64,000 nt of DNA from Rhineura floridana (Eukaryota > Chordata > Lepidosauria > Squamata > Rhineuridae), in the NCBI RefSeq assembly GCF_030035675.1, contig NC_084481.1:119191517-119255516 (forward strand), read 5' to 3'. Every line of letters starts with the position of its first letter. The stretch's first letter is position 1. The position numbers were made by a program, and so were the translations under genes. Shown here piece after piece: positions 12,290-25,100 of the stretch. The notes under the pieces are model-generated. The model worked only from the letters and a program-made list of their open reading frames with translations, made no database searches and was not told the DNA's origin.

Positions 12290-12700
12290 GGAAATTGAAA
12301 CTACATGTGTTTGAAAATTGCACCTAGTGCAAAACGTGGCAGCCAGAGTGCTGTTGGGAACCGCAGGCTGAACATATACAGCTCCCTTTCTAAAACAGCA
12401 GCACTGGTTGACAGTTGTTTTCTGAGCCCAATTCAAAGTGTGTAAACTTATGTGTAAACCCTGAACATCCTGGGTCCCCAAAATCTAACAGAATGCCTTG
12501 TCACATACCAACCTGCCTGAGACTTCACAATATACTGCTGAAAACCTGCCTAAAACCACTTCAGTGTGCCTGTTCAGAGCTAGGTATGACATTACTTTCA
12601 CATTGACAAAATTGCCACAATGCCTCCAGATAGAAGTTGTATATGTTTATGAGTACACAGAAGCACACATATACAATTTATCAAGCTGCCAGTCATAATG
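12290..12700 (+). repeat. Degenerate L2-type LINE, RT C-terminal region
   Basis: The plus strand can be read as LVQNVAARVL ... LKQQHWL ... AQFKV, which parallels the intact LINE at 29753-31160 (LIQNAAARLL ... DLHWLPV ... AQFKV). It has several stops and shifts and is an old fossil. Confidence 0.5.
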
Positions 12701-13864
12701 TACAGCAGGATCCCTGCTTATAACTTTCCTGCAAAATCTTGTTGGGTCTGGTACCATTCCACCTTTTGTGAAAAGTGTTTAGGAGCACCTAATCCTTTTT
12801 CTGTTTTTCAAAAATCTTTTATTTTCATTATCACATAAGTACAACAACAGCAATTAAGAAAAGAGATAAAAAAGCCCATGCAAAATAACAAAGGAAAACA
12901 AGCAGAGACAGGGAGCACCTAATTCTTAAAGTCATCGCAGCAGTCAAAAATCAGCCATAGCATCTCACCACCAGTCATTTAATGTGCTGAAATAAAGCAC
13001 TTTCCGCAAAGAATCCATGCTTTAATATTGATTCGGTGTACTGGATCACACCACATTTAGTAAAGCAACTCAGAATTCCTGCCTTTTTAGCAGCCAAGAT
13101 CTGCCAAAGTGTACACATAACCCTTCTATGTGGTGTCCATAGTATACTGCAAGAAATCCTCTCTTGAACTTGAATTTGTGTGTCTGAGATTGGACATAGT
13201 GCCAATTAATCCCATTTATGAAAACAACCCCAAACTTTTGGTATCAGTCATCCAAGTCACTCATCTAGCTAGCACTCATGATATTCAGCTGAAAATGTCT
13301 CCAGAAGTGATAGCCATACAAGTGTCTGTTTCAGGAAGGGCACTGTGCCAATCTCTTTATGTAAACTGCCTGGTACACCTAGTTCCCAGGCAGCCATGGT
13401 GATCCTAATGAAACACATAGAACATAACTGACAGAAGGCATAAAACCCTTCTGGACCCCTCCTACAAATGCCCATTCCAGAGAGGGCACTCCAGGCTTCT
13501 TTCCATTTGTAAAGGCAGTTCAGAATATCTTGTTCCTAGGCTATCTTTGAGTGGCCATTATTGGGAAAGGTCAGCTTTGACTTACATAACCATTCCATGC
13601 TTAATCTCACAAGAGAAAGAAAAAAAGCTCAAGCAATGTTCAGAAATATAACACTTTCCATTGGGATTGACTTTAGTTATCTAAAGTTTCCCCAGGAAAT
13701 AGTTGATATGGCATGGGGGGGGGTATTCATGCTTATCTGCTTTGAGTTTTGTAGCACCACTTGCTCCACCATCTCCATAGTCACTCTGAGTGAGAATGAT
13801 AACACCCAAGGCAAACTTAGGTGGTTTGCCTCCAGTCCAGACCATTTGCTTTTATGTATATACA

Positions 13865-14205
13865 GAAGGTATCAGCAACCTCCTCCGGGTGCCTACTCCA
13901 AGGGAAGCTCGGACGGTGGCAACAAGGGAGAGGGCCTTCTCAGTGGTGGCCTCCAAATTATGGAATGATCTCCCTGATGAGGTGTGCCTGGTGCCAACAC
14001 TGTAATCTTTTCGGCGCCAGGTCAAGACTTTCCTCTTCTCCCAGGCATTTTAGCATGTGTTTTAAATTGTTTTTATATTGTTCTAAATTTTAAAATTGTT
14101 TTAAATTGTATATTTGTTTTAATGTTTTTTATTGCTGTAAACCGCCCAGAGAGCTTTGGCAATGGGGCGGTATACAAGTGCAATAAATAAATAAATAAAC
14201 CAGCG
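13865..14205 (+). repeat. L2/CR1-type LINE 3' end
   Basis: The last codons of a LINE ORF2 are readable (ARTVATRERAFSVVASKLWNDLP). They are followed by a T-rich 3' UTR, 'gtaaaccgcccagagagctt', 'ggcggtatacaa' and an (AATA)n tail. It belongs to a different subfamily from the 29.75-kb copy. Confidence 0.75.
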
Positions 14206-15727
14206 AATAAATGCCACTGAGCTTTTCTCACTTTTTGAAATCTACTTGTTTGAGACCCACACACCCAAAGTTCCTCTAGTCCTTTCCTGAATTTAGTAAA
14301 TATATAGCCCACCTTTTAGAAAGAACTCTCAAAAACATAAAATAATATAATTCAGACAGTCAAAATCAAGACAGTACCATTGAAAACTATTTGAAAATAG
14401 CAGGAGCTCAAATATTGAGCATGTAAAATCACTAAAAGACAGACCAGAAAGAAAAAATAAGGTTCACTTGAAGAAAACCAATGAGAAGACCATGCACGCC
14501 TTTAATGTAAAGGGATTCCACAATTGATGGGCCCTGCTGAGAAGGATGATGTCTTGTAATGTCTATTTTTCATATTTTAATATCTTGATGAATATAGTTT
14601 ATATATGTTTTTATTTGCATCTGTCCTGAACATTTGGAATGGGTAGGCTTGAAATGTAAACAAATGTTGCATCCTTAGTAATGCTTGTATCATATTCTCT
14701 GTGTTCTCTAGCAATGGCAAATATGCTAACAGTGCAGTGATACACTGACAACTATTCCAGTGCACTGCCTTTGCATATTTACAGAGTAATCTTAGTGAAG
14801 GATGTGTATATGAAAGCTGACTCAGATCCACTATAGATGTAGGCTAGTCCAGCACAACTTGTAATCCATCAAGCTGTATAATATCTACCAGCCATGAAAG
14901 GTGGCTATTGCAGACTTAGTCTGGCAATGCAGACTTAGTAAAGCCTCTATTTTTGCTGCATGTCTGGAACTGCAAAAGTGTGGGAGTTGTCAAGAACTTT
15001 GAAGGCCACCACTAGTGGACTCTTTTTGCCTTGATGGGTCTACAGGCCCATTATAGGCATTTTACCAATGTTCCATGTATATAGAAAAATCAAAAACACT
15101 GTTCTTAGAAATGTCCTTATATCAGTGGAATTTTTAATAATGTAGGCATCATGCATGATGTACTGTCTGAACTCAGGAATCTGTCAAAACAATTGCAGAG
15201 GAAGGACGTTACATTGCCAGAAGCTGTCTCACTGTTGTCAAGGCAGGATCATATTTCTGCTTCCAAAGCAGATGGTCTCGGAGAAGAGGTCACTAAGATG
15301 GTTCTGCCAAGTAAAATGTGTGCTGTACACATGCTGAACTGAATTAACACAAAGCTGTTACAGTCAGTGCATTATTTGGGAGATTGGCAAAGTGTAACTA
15401 AATGTGAGTGATGTCACCAGAACTCCCCAAACTAAAATTCACTCTGAAAAATATTCTGAAATACAATAACTTGGCTTATGTATCACATACCAAAGTCCTT
15501 TCCTGCACTGTACAATAGAAGTTAATAGTACCATAGACTCCCTATGTCTGTAGCTATATCTTTTACAAATAGCAGCGTCTTATAGAGAATAGATACATTT
15601 TAATCATAATCCAAACAGTCTTCTGGATGCCTTCCTCTATTTTTTTAAACATTATTTCTTGAGTGGATGATGATATACCAAAATTCAGCCAAGCTAGATG
15701 ATTAAATTTCCATACTTATATTTTGTC
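14206..15727. other. Intergenic stretch without recognisable gene
   Basis: A short reversed LINE tail lies near 14290-14340. Otherwise this is AT-rich unique-looking sequence with only short chance frames. Confidence 0.5.
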
Positions 15728-15729
15728 CA

Positions 15730-15945
15730 CAAGTGTGGTGTAGTGGTTAAGATGCTGGACTACGACCTGGGAGACCAGGGTTTGAATCCCCACACAGCCA
15801 TGAAACTCTGACCTTGGGCCAGTCACTGCCTCTCAGCCTCAGAGGGAGGCAATGGTAAACCCCTTCTGAATACCGCTTACCATGAAAACCCTATTCGTAC
15901 GGTTCCCATAAGCCGGAATTTACTGGAAGGCAGTCTATTTCCATT
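15730..15945 (+). repeat. tRNA-derived SINE, plus orientation
   Basis: Box A-like 'gtggttaagatgctggac' and box B-like GGGTTTGAATCCC are correctly spaced. The body 'gccatgaaactctgacc' follows, then 'ggaggcaatggtaaacccc' and 'accatgaaaaccctattcg'. Relatives lie at 3000-3512, 56795-56935 and 58945-59330. Confidence 0.8.
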
Positions 15946-16803
15946 TATGTTTTGTCTATCTAAAGTCCCACCTTAAAACAAAATTGAGATAAAAATCCTG
16001 ATGTAAAATCCTGATAAAGAAATGTGATATATTCTTTATATAGTACCACTGAAGAAATGTTTATATATAATTCTTTCTTTTGTAAAACCTTTGTCAACCA
16101 TGACAGTTTTGTTGATCTGTTGTTACTTTTGTACTTGACTTTCTTTAAATAAAAAATAATTTTAAAAATTGGAGAGGAGCAAATTTTGGACCAGTATTCT
16201 TCAATAAATTTGCACTGAATGTCATACTGTGAATTCTCAGTTACAGTAAATACAGTTAGATGTTCTAAAAACAGGTGGAATCTTCCAGATTTTGACAAAA
16301 CTGTTACTGAATGCATCACATCATTCACCAAACTCTGCAACCATACTCTAAATACTCACCCCAAATAATTGTCACAGTGGTGTCAAACATAAGCTTTCTG
16401 GGAAGCTAAGCTCTGGAAAGGGCTCAGCTCAAGCCATGGTACTGCCACCAGTGCTATCTTTTGGGTTTTGATTCCTGATTGTGTGAGAAGAAGAGTTGCC
16501 CACATTCTTCCACTCACTTTATATTCAGAGAGATTAATTAGAAACCTAAAGAGGCCGATCAGCTTTTGAGGGCCCCTCCAGACATCATTTTATTAAGCAT
16601 TCATCATGATTTGTGTTCATGAAGTTATGGGGGCAGTTATATGCAACTATGCTTTTAATATCATTTGTGCCTGCAAAACCTTTCGGCCATTCATTCTGCT
16701 TCTTTTCCAAAGGGTTCATGTCCTGTAGTTTCTTGCTAAACTTGTATAACCTTTCATGCCATGAATGTCGTGGGGGGGGGGTTGTCCTCCTTTTGTTGTA
16801 GTA

Positions 16804-17029
16804 CAGTAGGGCCCCACTCATACAGCAGGTTACGTTCCGGACCCCCGCTGTAAAGCAAAAACCGCTGTAAAGTGGAACCCATTGACTAACATTGACCAAA
16901 ATGGTGCCCGGCGGCAAAAAAACACCATAAAAGCGGAACAAGTGCTGTAAAAGCGGGGCCTTTCTGCAATTGACAACCGCTGCATTAGTGGAACACTAAA
17001 GCGAAGCGCTGTAAAGCGAGGCCCTACTG
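16804..17029. mobile_element. Tigger-like (pogo/Tc1-mariner) MITE, complete, 226 bp
   Basis: The ends CAGTAGGGCCCC and GGCCCTACTG are inverted and flanked by TA on both sides (16802-16803 and 17030-17031), the pogo/Tigger target duplication. Internal 'gctgtaaagc' and 'aagcgg' motifs recur as short inverted units. It has no coding sequence. Confidence 0.85.
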
Positions 17030-17400
17030 TATTAGTATTTTAATTTATATACCACTTATATGCCAAAATGGTTTCTAAGCAGTTTACAACTATAAAATCA
17101 ATTATAAATACATACATAATTAAAAATACACAATAACAATTCAATCAGAACATTAAAACATCCTTAATTAAAATATACAATAGAACAAGCCAGTTTAAAA
17201 GCATGACAATTAAAAGTTTAAAAAAAAAAAAAACAGTTAAGAGTTCTCCTCCAGATACCAATAATGCATTAACACTGGGGAAGCATCGCAGAACAAATAA
17301 GAAAGGGGAATGATGTGTGGACAGTTCATTATAAATCCACCACTAATGCACTATTACTGCATCAATGACATATTGCAGAATACACACACATGCATACCAA
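17030..17400 (-). repeat. LINE 3' tail, minus orientation
   Basis: It holds 'ttaatttatataccacttat', 'aaaatggtttctaagcagtt' and 'taaaatcaattataaat', which make up a reversed LINE tail followed by AT-rich UTR. Confidence 0.5.
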
Positions 17401-17489
17401 CAAAAAAAAAACTAGTCTGGTGGGCCCCCAAGGCTAAATGGAGTGGAGACACAGAAGTGCCCAGAAAAGAGTTCTTTAAAAGTAACATC

Positions 17490-17985
17490 ATCATTGATGT
17501 TAAATTTGTATCCCACCCTTTGTCCCAGAAGAGCCCAAGGTGGCAAACAAAAACTTAAAGCACTCTAAAACATCTTAAAAACAAAACATCTTTTAAAACA
17601 TATATCTTTAAAACATCTTTTTTTAAAAAACAGCTTTAAAAGCTGTTTCATCACAGACTGGGATAAGGTCTCTGCTTAAAAGTCTTGTTAAAAGAGAAAG
17701 ATCTTCAGTGGGCACCAAAAAGATAATAGAGATGGTGCCTGTCTAATATTTAAGGGGAGGAAATTCCAAAGTGTCAGTGCTACAAGATGGCTGGAGAGGT
17801 TTGTCTGGTGCCTACCTTATTGTCCTTTCAGGACCAGGCAGACTTTATTTACCTGAGCTTCTTAGATGCAGTTTTAATCCTGCCCACACTTTTATGCTAC
17901 TTTTATAATTGTGTGGCTTTTTAGATTATTTATTGTACTTACATTTTGATTGTTTTATTTTTGTAAACCGTCCTAAGGGAGGGCT
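17490..17985. repeat. Back-to-back LINE 3' tails
   Basis: 17490-17790 is a reversed tail ('ttgtatcccaccctttgtcc', 'cccaaggtggcaaac', many AAAACATCTT units). 17790-17985 is a plus tail ending 'tgtaaaccgtcctaaggg'. Both are fossils. Confidence 0.55.
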
Positions 17986-18925
17986 GGATAGTGATCCATG
18001 GGAGAGAGGGAGGGGGAAGAATGGATGACCCATGGGGGGAGGCGGGAGGGGGAGTCCTGGTGACCCATGTGCAGGGAGGGAGATGGGAGCACTGGCAACC
18101 CATGGGGGTAAGTAGGTGGGAGCACTAGCAACCTCTGAAGGGAGGGGGGAGCACTAGTGCCCCATGTGTAGGGGAGGGAGGGAGAGCGCTGGTGATCCAT
18201 GTGGGGGATGCACTGGCGACAGTAGGCGGGGTTGGTGAGCAAAGTAAGCAGGGGCAGAGCCCTTAGTCTATATCAGTCCTCATGGTGTCATGACATCACA
18301 GTGGAGGTGGGGTGAGCCAGTGACTATGCAGTGGCTGCAGCCTCAACAGGAGGCTGGGCAATAGGCTGGGCCTTGGAACAGGCTGGCAGGTTTGTCACCC
18401 ATGAAGGGAGCAGGGAGAGCTTCGGAGGCCCGTAGGGGTGGAGGCCAGGCCTGGGCCTCAGAGGCAGCATCTGGGCTAGGCAGGAGGCTGGAGCACTGGT
18501 GGTGGTGGCGGTGGCAGCAGCATGGAGTCTGGATGGCAAATTTGGTGACTCGGGTAGGGGAAGGTTTGGTGACCTGCAGAGGTGGGCGGGGGAAGGTTTG
18601 GCTACCTGCAGAGGGGGTGGGGGGGATTGTTAGCAACCCACAAAGGGAGTGGGGGGAGGTTTGATGCCTGTGTGAGGTGGGGGGAGATTTGGCAAGCCAT
18701 GGGGGTGGGGGAGGTTTGGTGACCTATGGGGGGGCAGGGGGCATAGGCAGCCCATGGGGGGAAGCTTCAGCGAGCTATGGGAGCAGGAAGAAGTTTGGTG
18801 GGTTTTGGGAGGGGCTTTGATGACGCATGGGGAGGAAGGGGGCATTGGTAACCTGGGTGAAGGGGGGCTTTGGCAGTGGCAGGCAGGGTTGGTGAGCAAA
18901 GCAAGCAGGGGTGGAGCCCCTGGTT
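17986..18925. repeat. G-rich minisatellite-like tandem region
   Basis: About 0.9 kb of imperfect units of roughly 30-45 bases is built from 'ggtgacccatggggg' and 'gggaggtttggtgacc' words. Two sub-blocks (17990-18240 and 18380-18900) each end in the same motif, 'ggttggtgagcaaag' then 'aagcaggg' (18229-18253 and 18887-18910). It is strongly strand-asymmetric, with G on the plus strand. The long proline-rich minus frames here are by-products of the repeat. Confidence 0.75.
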
Positions 18926-19444
18926 ATGCATACTTTTCTAAGTAACAATTTTGAGTCTTTGTATAGGGTTGCTTATATCATAACAAGAAGACTGCTCTTT
19001 TTATTTTTTTTAATCTCCTGCAAACTATAGAATTTAAATCTGCACTTACTCTTTCTAATTTAAAGGATGACATAGATTCTTCACACTTTTTTCTTTCCAT
19101 CCCTCCCCCCCCCCCGCCTTAAAACAATTTTCTGGACAGGCCACTTATGATTATAGGAGTTGTTCGAAATGTTGCCCTAGGTCTTAATCCACATAGCGAA
19201 AATTGTGTGAGGAGTGAACTGCATACCAAGCATAGACTTTCACTGAAATGCTTTTAAAAGTACATTTCTAAAATATCCATGGCTAAAGAATTTATTGGCC
19301 TCACTGATTTGAAATACATTTTTTCACATTGGCCTTGATCCAGCTATAAAGTCAGTTATGACAAATGTTGCAATCCTACACACTTTTATTTGAGAGTAAA
19401 CTCAATTGAATTCCATGAGACTTATAACCCCCTGATCATTGCTG

Positions 19445-19940
19445 CTAGAAGGGGAGAAGATGACTATTCATTAGCCTCTTGCTGCTTAACTAATTCCTGA
19501 TCCACATGAGGATTTCTTTTATTCCATGGCTGCTAAGCTTACTCAGGAGTCTTTGGTAAGGTACCTTGTCAAAAGCTTTTTGAAAGTCTTAAGTATACTA
19601 TGTCCACTTGATCACCTCTATAAACTTGCTGACATTCTCAAAAGAGTTCTAATAAGTTAGTGAGACAGGACTTTCCCTTGCAGAAGCCATGCTGGCTCTG
19701 CTTCAGCAAGGCTTGTTCTTATATGTGCTTGGTTAATTTATCTTTAAAAATATTTTAAAGGGTCTCAGTTTTCCTGGGACTGTAATTTCCGGGAGCCGCC
19801 CTGCATCCCTTTTTAAAGGTTGGTGTTATATTAGCCATTTTCTAATCCTCAGGTATAGAGGCAGATCTGAGAGACAAGTTACATATTTTTGTTAGAAGAT
19901 CAGCAATTTTGCATTTTGCATCTACTTTCATACACCTGTA
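19445..19940 (-). repeat. CR1/L3-type LINE fragment, minus orientation
   Basis: The words 'ctcaggagtctttggtaagg', 'accttgtcaaaagc', 'agaagccatgctggctct' and 'tcctcaggtatagaggcag' are characteristic of reversed CR1/L3 LINEs. It is old and has no open frame. Confidence 0.65.
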
Positions 19941-20855
19941 GTTTTTCAGGATATAAATGCAAATAAAATATGCTAACATACTGCTGATTCAAAAATAATT
20001 TCACATGCATTAGACATAATATTTATGCAGGAAAAATATGTACTACATAAACTGTAGTCTGCTATATTTTCTCATTTCCTGCAGTTAGGAACTATAAAGA
20101 GCACACATTTGTTTTTTAAAAGTACAATGGCACTAGGATAACCTATTTTAATAGTTTAATTCCTGCAAGACAGATGACATTTTAAAAGACAACTATTAGG
20201 GCTAGATTTGAAAAATGAGCTCCACAAAACTGGCCTGGCCTGCTCTCATGCCTTTCACAAAAACACATCTGCTGAAATAAGCAGGTGAGGCTTTTCACAG
20301 CAGGGAGATTGCTCAGTGAAAAATGGGCAACACTTTTTCTGAACATTAGTTCAATTTTCATAATACACAGATATCTCAAAGTAATCATTTGAAACCAATA
20401 CTAAACTTATATGGAAAATACAGTAGTGAAGCTTTAAGATAGTTTGAGAAATGTTTGTTGGTATTTCAGTTGCAAGTATATTCAAATATAGAGTTCTGCA
20501 CATTTTATTCCATAGCAAGTTTCCAACTGACTGAAGAGTGAATTCCATACATATTAAATTCATTACGTTTCCTTGCATGTGACCTTCTGTGTATGCTTTA
20601 TCATTAAGTTTAATACCAAAACTTACAGTATTTGTTATTTGAAGTTAAAAGTCTAATCCTATGCATGTTTATTATTGATGTATCTTGTATCTGAACCTGT
20701 CTGTCTTCTTGAGTTTAAGGCTGTATAGCCATTACTGGTTGAAAACACAGCTAGGTTGTTCTTTTTTCAATTTGGATCAAAGCTGGTTTGGTAGAAAACA
20801 CATCAAAATGCAGTATTTCATCAGAAACAGGATATATACAGAACAGATATGGATT

Positions 20856-21122
20856 GTGGCTAATGTGTGTACACCACTTCCCAAATCAGCAGCGGAAGCA
20901 CAATTAAAGCACATCCAACACACATTTAAGCACATGGCTTCCCCCAAAGAATCCTGGGAACTGTGGTTCCCAGCACCCTTAACAAACTACAGTTCCCATG
21001 ATTCTTTGGGGAATTAATGTGTTGGATGTGCTTTAAATATATGGTGTATACATGCTGGTCACTGACCATAACAATAAAGAATATATGGTGTATAGGGTGT
21101 TTAAATGTGTGTACACAGCCTA
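20856..21122. mobile_element. Palindromic MITE (AAAGCACATCCAAC family), copy 1
   Basis: The arms 'taaagcacatccaaca' and 'gtgttggatgtgctttaa', and 'ccaaagaatcctgggaact' and 'agttcccatgattctttgg', fold on each other. Outer words TGTGTACAC lie at both ends (20866-20874 and 21108-21116). A relative lies at 55965-56150. Confidence 0.65.
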
Positions 21123-21372
21123 AGATGAAGTAAAACATTTATCTTGCTACCATCAGTGCGGTCCTAAAAAAGGATTAGACAAATTCATCGAGGAAAAGGC
21201 TATCAATGGTTACTAGCCATGATGGCTATGCTCTGACTCCATACACAGAGGCAGTATGCTTCCAAATACCAGTTACAGTAGGGCCCCGCTTATACGGCAG
21301 GTTTCGTTCCGGACCCCTGTCGTAAAGCCGAAATCGCCGTAAGGCAGAACCCCATTGAGTTTAATGGGGCGC

Positions 21373-22049
21373 TGTGATGCGTCCTTCCCTGGCTCTCCCT
21401 GTCAGGTTCCTACCTGCGCGTGGCTACTGCCTGTCACTAGGCACCACCAGGGACTCCACCAGTCCGGACCGCACTCTCTTATGGTTTACCTATCCGCTCT
21501 AGCACAGATCTCAACAGATCCCCCTGCTAGGCAACCACCAGTCACGTCCTAATACTAGTATTCCCAGAGACCCTGAATACTGGTATTGTTATTCTCTTCA
21601 CCGCTGCCACCATTTGTTACAGTTCCCCTTCAGCCTTGGTCATTACCTTACCCTCCCTTCTGGTCTGTGAAACCCCAGCCAAGGATCAGGCCTTTGGTAA
21701 ACCAAATTAAGTATTTATTAAAGATAACAAAGCTAACAAGATTAACAAGATTTCTTCTTAAGGCACATAAGCATATGGTTTTACTCAATACTAATCCGAA
21801 CTCCACCTCCCTCCTTCTTCACGCTCTCCTGGCAAACAACTCTCTCAAACCCCACCAAGCAATCCACTCTTTCTCTTCTCCCCCCCAGATTCCACTCTCA
21901 CTCTTCCTTTTATACATTCAGCCATTTTAAACACTCAGCCAATCATCTCGCATTCTACTGCCCATTCACACCCCCTCTTTCACTCCACTTACCATGTATC
22001 TTCTAAAACAACAACACTTACCATATATAATTAATATAGGAACATCACA
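21373..22049 (-). repeat. 3' LTR of the Gmr1-like element
   Basis: Its boundaries are set by identity with 26908-27581 and by the TG...CA ends. In element sense it holds a TATA-like 'tataaaagg' region and an AATAAA word. A pyrimidine run on the plus strand (22050-22062) is the polypurine tract in element sense. Confidence 0.9.
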
Positions 22050-22162
22050 TTTCCCCCCCCTTAAACAACAGCAGAGTATTATTCCTGTTCCAGGATTTAT
22101 ACGTCGCATTAACAAATAAAAGTCTCTATGGGGAAAATGTCTTTCTTTGTTCCTCTGTCTGG

Positions 22163-25100
22163 TCACGTCACTGCAGTCCCAGCCACTTGCCTGGAAAGTC
22201 CATCGGCCAGTACATTGTCCTTGCCTTTGATGAACTGGAAGTCCACTTGATAGTCCTGTAGGGCCCAGGACCACCTCTGCAGCATAGTGTTATGGTTTTT
22301 CATAGTCTGCAACCATAACAAGGCCCGATGATCCGTACTCACTGTGAATCTTCGTCCCCACACGTATGGGCGCAACTTGTTCAGTCCCCACACGACCGCT
22401 AGGCACTCCTTCTGGACCGACGAATAGTTTTTCTCCCTCGGCGTCAGCTTGCGACTCAGGTACGCCACTGGATGTCTGGTGCCTTCTCTCTCCTGTAGCA
22501 AGACGACTCCCAGCGCCAGGTCCGACGCATCTGTAGCCACGATGAATGGTTTCTCATAGTCTGGTGCTATTAATATGGGTCCTTGGCACAAGGCTTGCTT
22601 CAGTAGATCAAAAGCCTTCTGACATTCATCCGTCCATACCACACGCTCAGAACACTTCTTCTTTGTTAATTCATGCAAGGGGGTTGCTATTTCCCCAAAA
22701 TTTCTCACAAACTTCCTATAAAATCCAGCCACACCCAGAAATGCCCTTACTTGTTTTTTGGTTAAGGGGATCGGCCACACTTGTATTGCCTCCACCTTGC
22801 TCCATAAGGGGGTGATTTTCCCACTCCCCACCTTATGTCCTAAATAGATTACTTCCTTTAGTCCAAACTGGCATTTCTTAGCTTTTATTGTGAGGTTTGC
22901 TTTTCTTAAGGCCTCCAATACTGTTGTCAGGTGTTGGACATGCTCAGGCACCGACTTGCTAAAAATGGCCACGTCATCGATATAGGCCACTGCAAAATCT
23001 GACATGCCTCGCAACACAGTATTGATTAGCCTCTGAAATGAACTTGGTGAGTTCCTTAGTCCCATGGGTAAGGTCACAAACTCATATAACCCATCTGGTG
23101 TACTGAAGGCAGTTTTGGCTCTGGATTGCTCGTCTAGTTCCATTTGCCAAAATCCTTTACAGAGATCTAGTGTAGAGATAATGGTTGCTGCCCCCAATAA
23201 CTCTAACATTGCGTCTACCCTAGGCATAGGATACGCATCTGGGACAGTAATTTTATTGATTAGCCGATAATCAATGCAAAACCTTGTCGTTCCATCTTTT
23301 TTCGGAACCAGGACAATACTTGAGGCCCAGGGACTGATGGATTCCCTGATCACTCCTAATTCCAGCATATCTTCCACCTCCTTTTTGATCTCATTCAAAA
23401 CTTTCCCATTCACACGGTACGGAACAGATCTGATTGGGGCATGATCTCCAGTATCAATGGAATGTATAACTATACTGGTTCGGCCAGGTTTGTTGCTAAA
23501 GAGATTCCTATAGGTTTTCAAAATTCTCAGAATCTCTTCTTTTACTTCCTCCTTCACCTCCTCTGACCATTCCACTTGATCTACCCCTCCTTTGTCTTTG
23601 CTTTCCTGTACCAAATCTGGAAGTTCAGGCCCACTTCCCTCATGGAATAAGGTAACTTGCAACACCTTTGCATCCCTGGTATGGTAAGGCTTTAACATAT
23701 TTACATGAACCACTTTGCTTTTGTTTAATTGGTCTGTGGTGATTACATACGTCACTGTGTCAAGCCTTTCTCTGATGGTATATGGTCCTTCCCAGTTAGC
23801 CTGTAATTTGTCATGTTTCCTGGGTATGAACGCCATAACCATATCTCCCACATCATACACACGTTCTCTGGCTGTTCTGTCATACCAGTAACTTTGCTTC
23901 TCCTGTGCATGACTCAAATTCTCTTTCACTACTTCCATCATTGATGTTAATTTATTGCGGAATTCCAATACAAAATCTACTACAGAAGTTTTGTACTCTC
24001 CCAGAGTTCCTTCCCATGAATTTTTTAGCAGTTCCAAAGGTCCCCTCACTTTTCTAGTAAACATTAGTTCAAAGGGTGAGAAGCCTGTTGACTCCTGAGG
24101 GACTTCTCTGTATGCAAATAAGAAGCATCCCAACCGTTCATCCCAGTCTTGTGGGTGATCTTGAACATAGCTTCTTATCATGCCCTTCAAAACTCCATTG
24201 AATCTCTCAGTTAGCCCATTAGTGGCGGGATGGTAAGTAGTGGTCTTTAGATGTTTTAGACCACAACATTTCCACATACATTGCATCACTTCTCCCATGA
24301 ATACACTGCCTTGATCTGTCAGCACTTCATGAGGGAAACCCAGCCTCATAAAGATTTTTAATAAAGCCTCTGCCACTACAGGGGCTTCTACAGATCTCAG
24401 AGCTTCTGCGTCTGGGTACCTGGTGGCAAAATCCACCACCACCACTAGATATTTCTTGCCATGCCTTGTGGGTTTGGAAAAAGGGCCCACCAAATCTATT
24501 CCCACTCTATAAAAGGGTTGTCCAATTATAGGAAGGGGCTTTAAGGGTGCCTTGGTCTTTACTCCACTCTTTCCCACCTTTTGGCATATTCCACAAGATA
24601 GACAATGTTGTTTTACATCCTTGGAGATATTTGGCCAATAATAATGTGCAGCCAATCTCCTCTTGGTCTTTTTTATTCTCAGATGTCCTGCACATGGGAC
24701 ATCGTGGGCTACCTCTAGCAATCTGGTTCTGTATTTGCTAGGTACTATCAGTTGCTTCACTGGTTCACATTCATCCTTTCTCTCAGCAGGCATCCACAGT
24801 CTATATAAAATCCCATTCTCACACACAACTTGATTCCTCAGTTTGTCAGTGAAAGGAATCTGTTGGGTCAGGGCTTGTTCCTTTATCTGCTTCAAACTTA
24901 TATCTTTATGCAGCTCTTCCCTGAATTGATCTGCTTCTTCCCCAGAGACCACTTGATACAGTTTGTCTTCTTCAGCAGGCCTGCTAGTGGTTGCTATGGT
25001 GACCTGAGGCTGGTTAACAGATTCCACCCTGTTTGTTTCAGCCCCCCTTAATATGGCTTCTTTTTCTCTGCCTATTTGCTGTCTGGTCACTACATAGATC

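Noticed and set aside
15730-15800. Possible tRNA gene (box A and box B present)
   Set aside because: The sequence does not fold as a tRNA and continues into a SINE body. The same holds for the heads of the Sauria-type SINEs.
18343-18899. Proline/serine-rich frames on the minus strand
   Set aside because: They are produced by the G-rich minisatellite, not by a gene.
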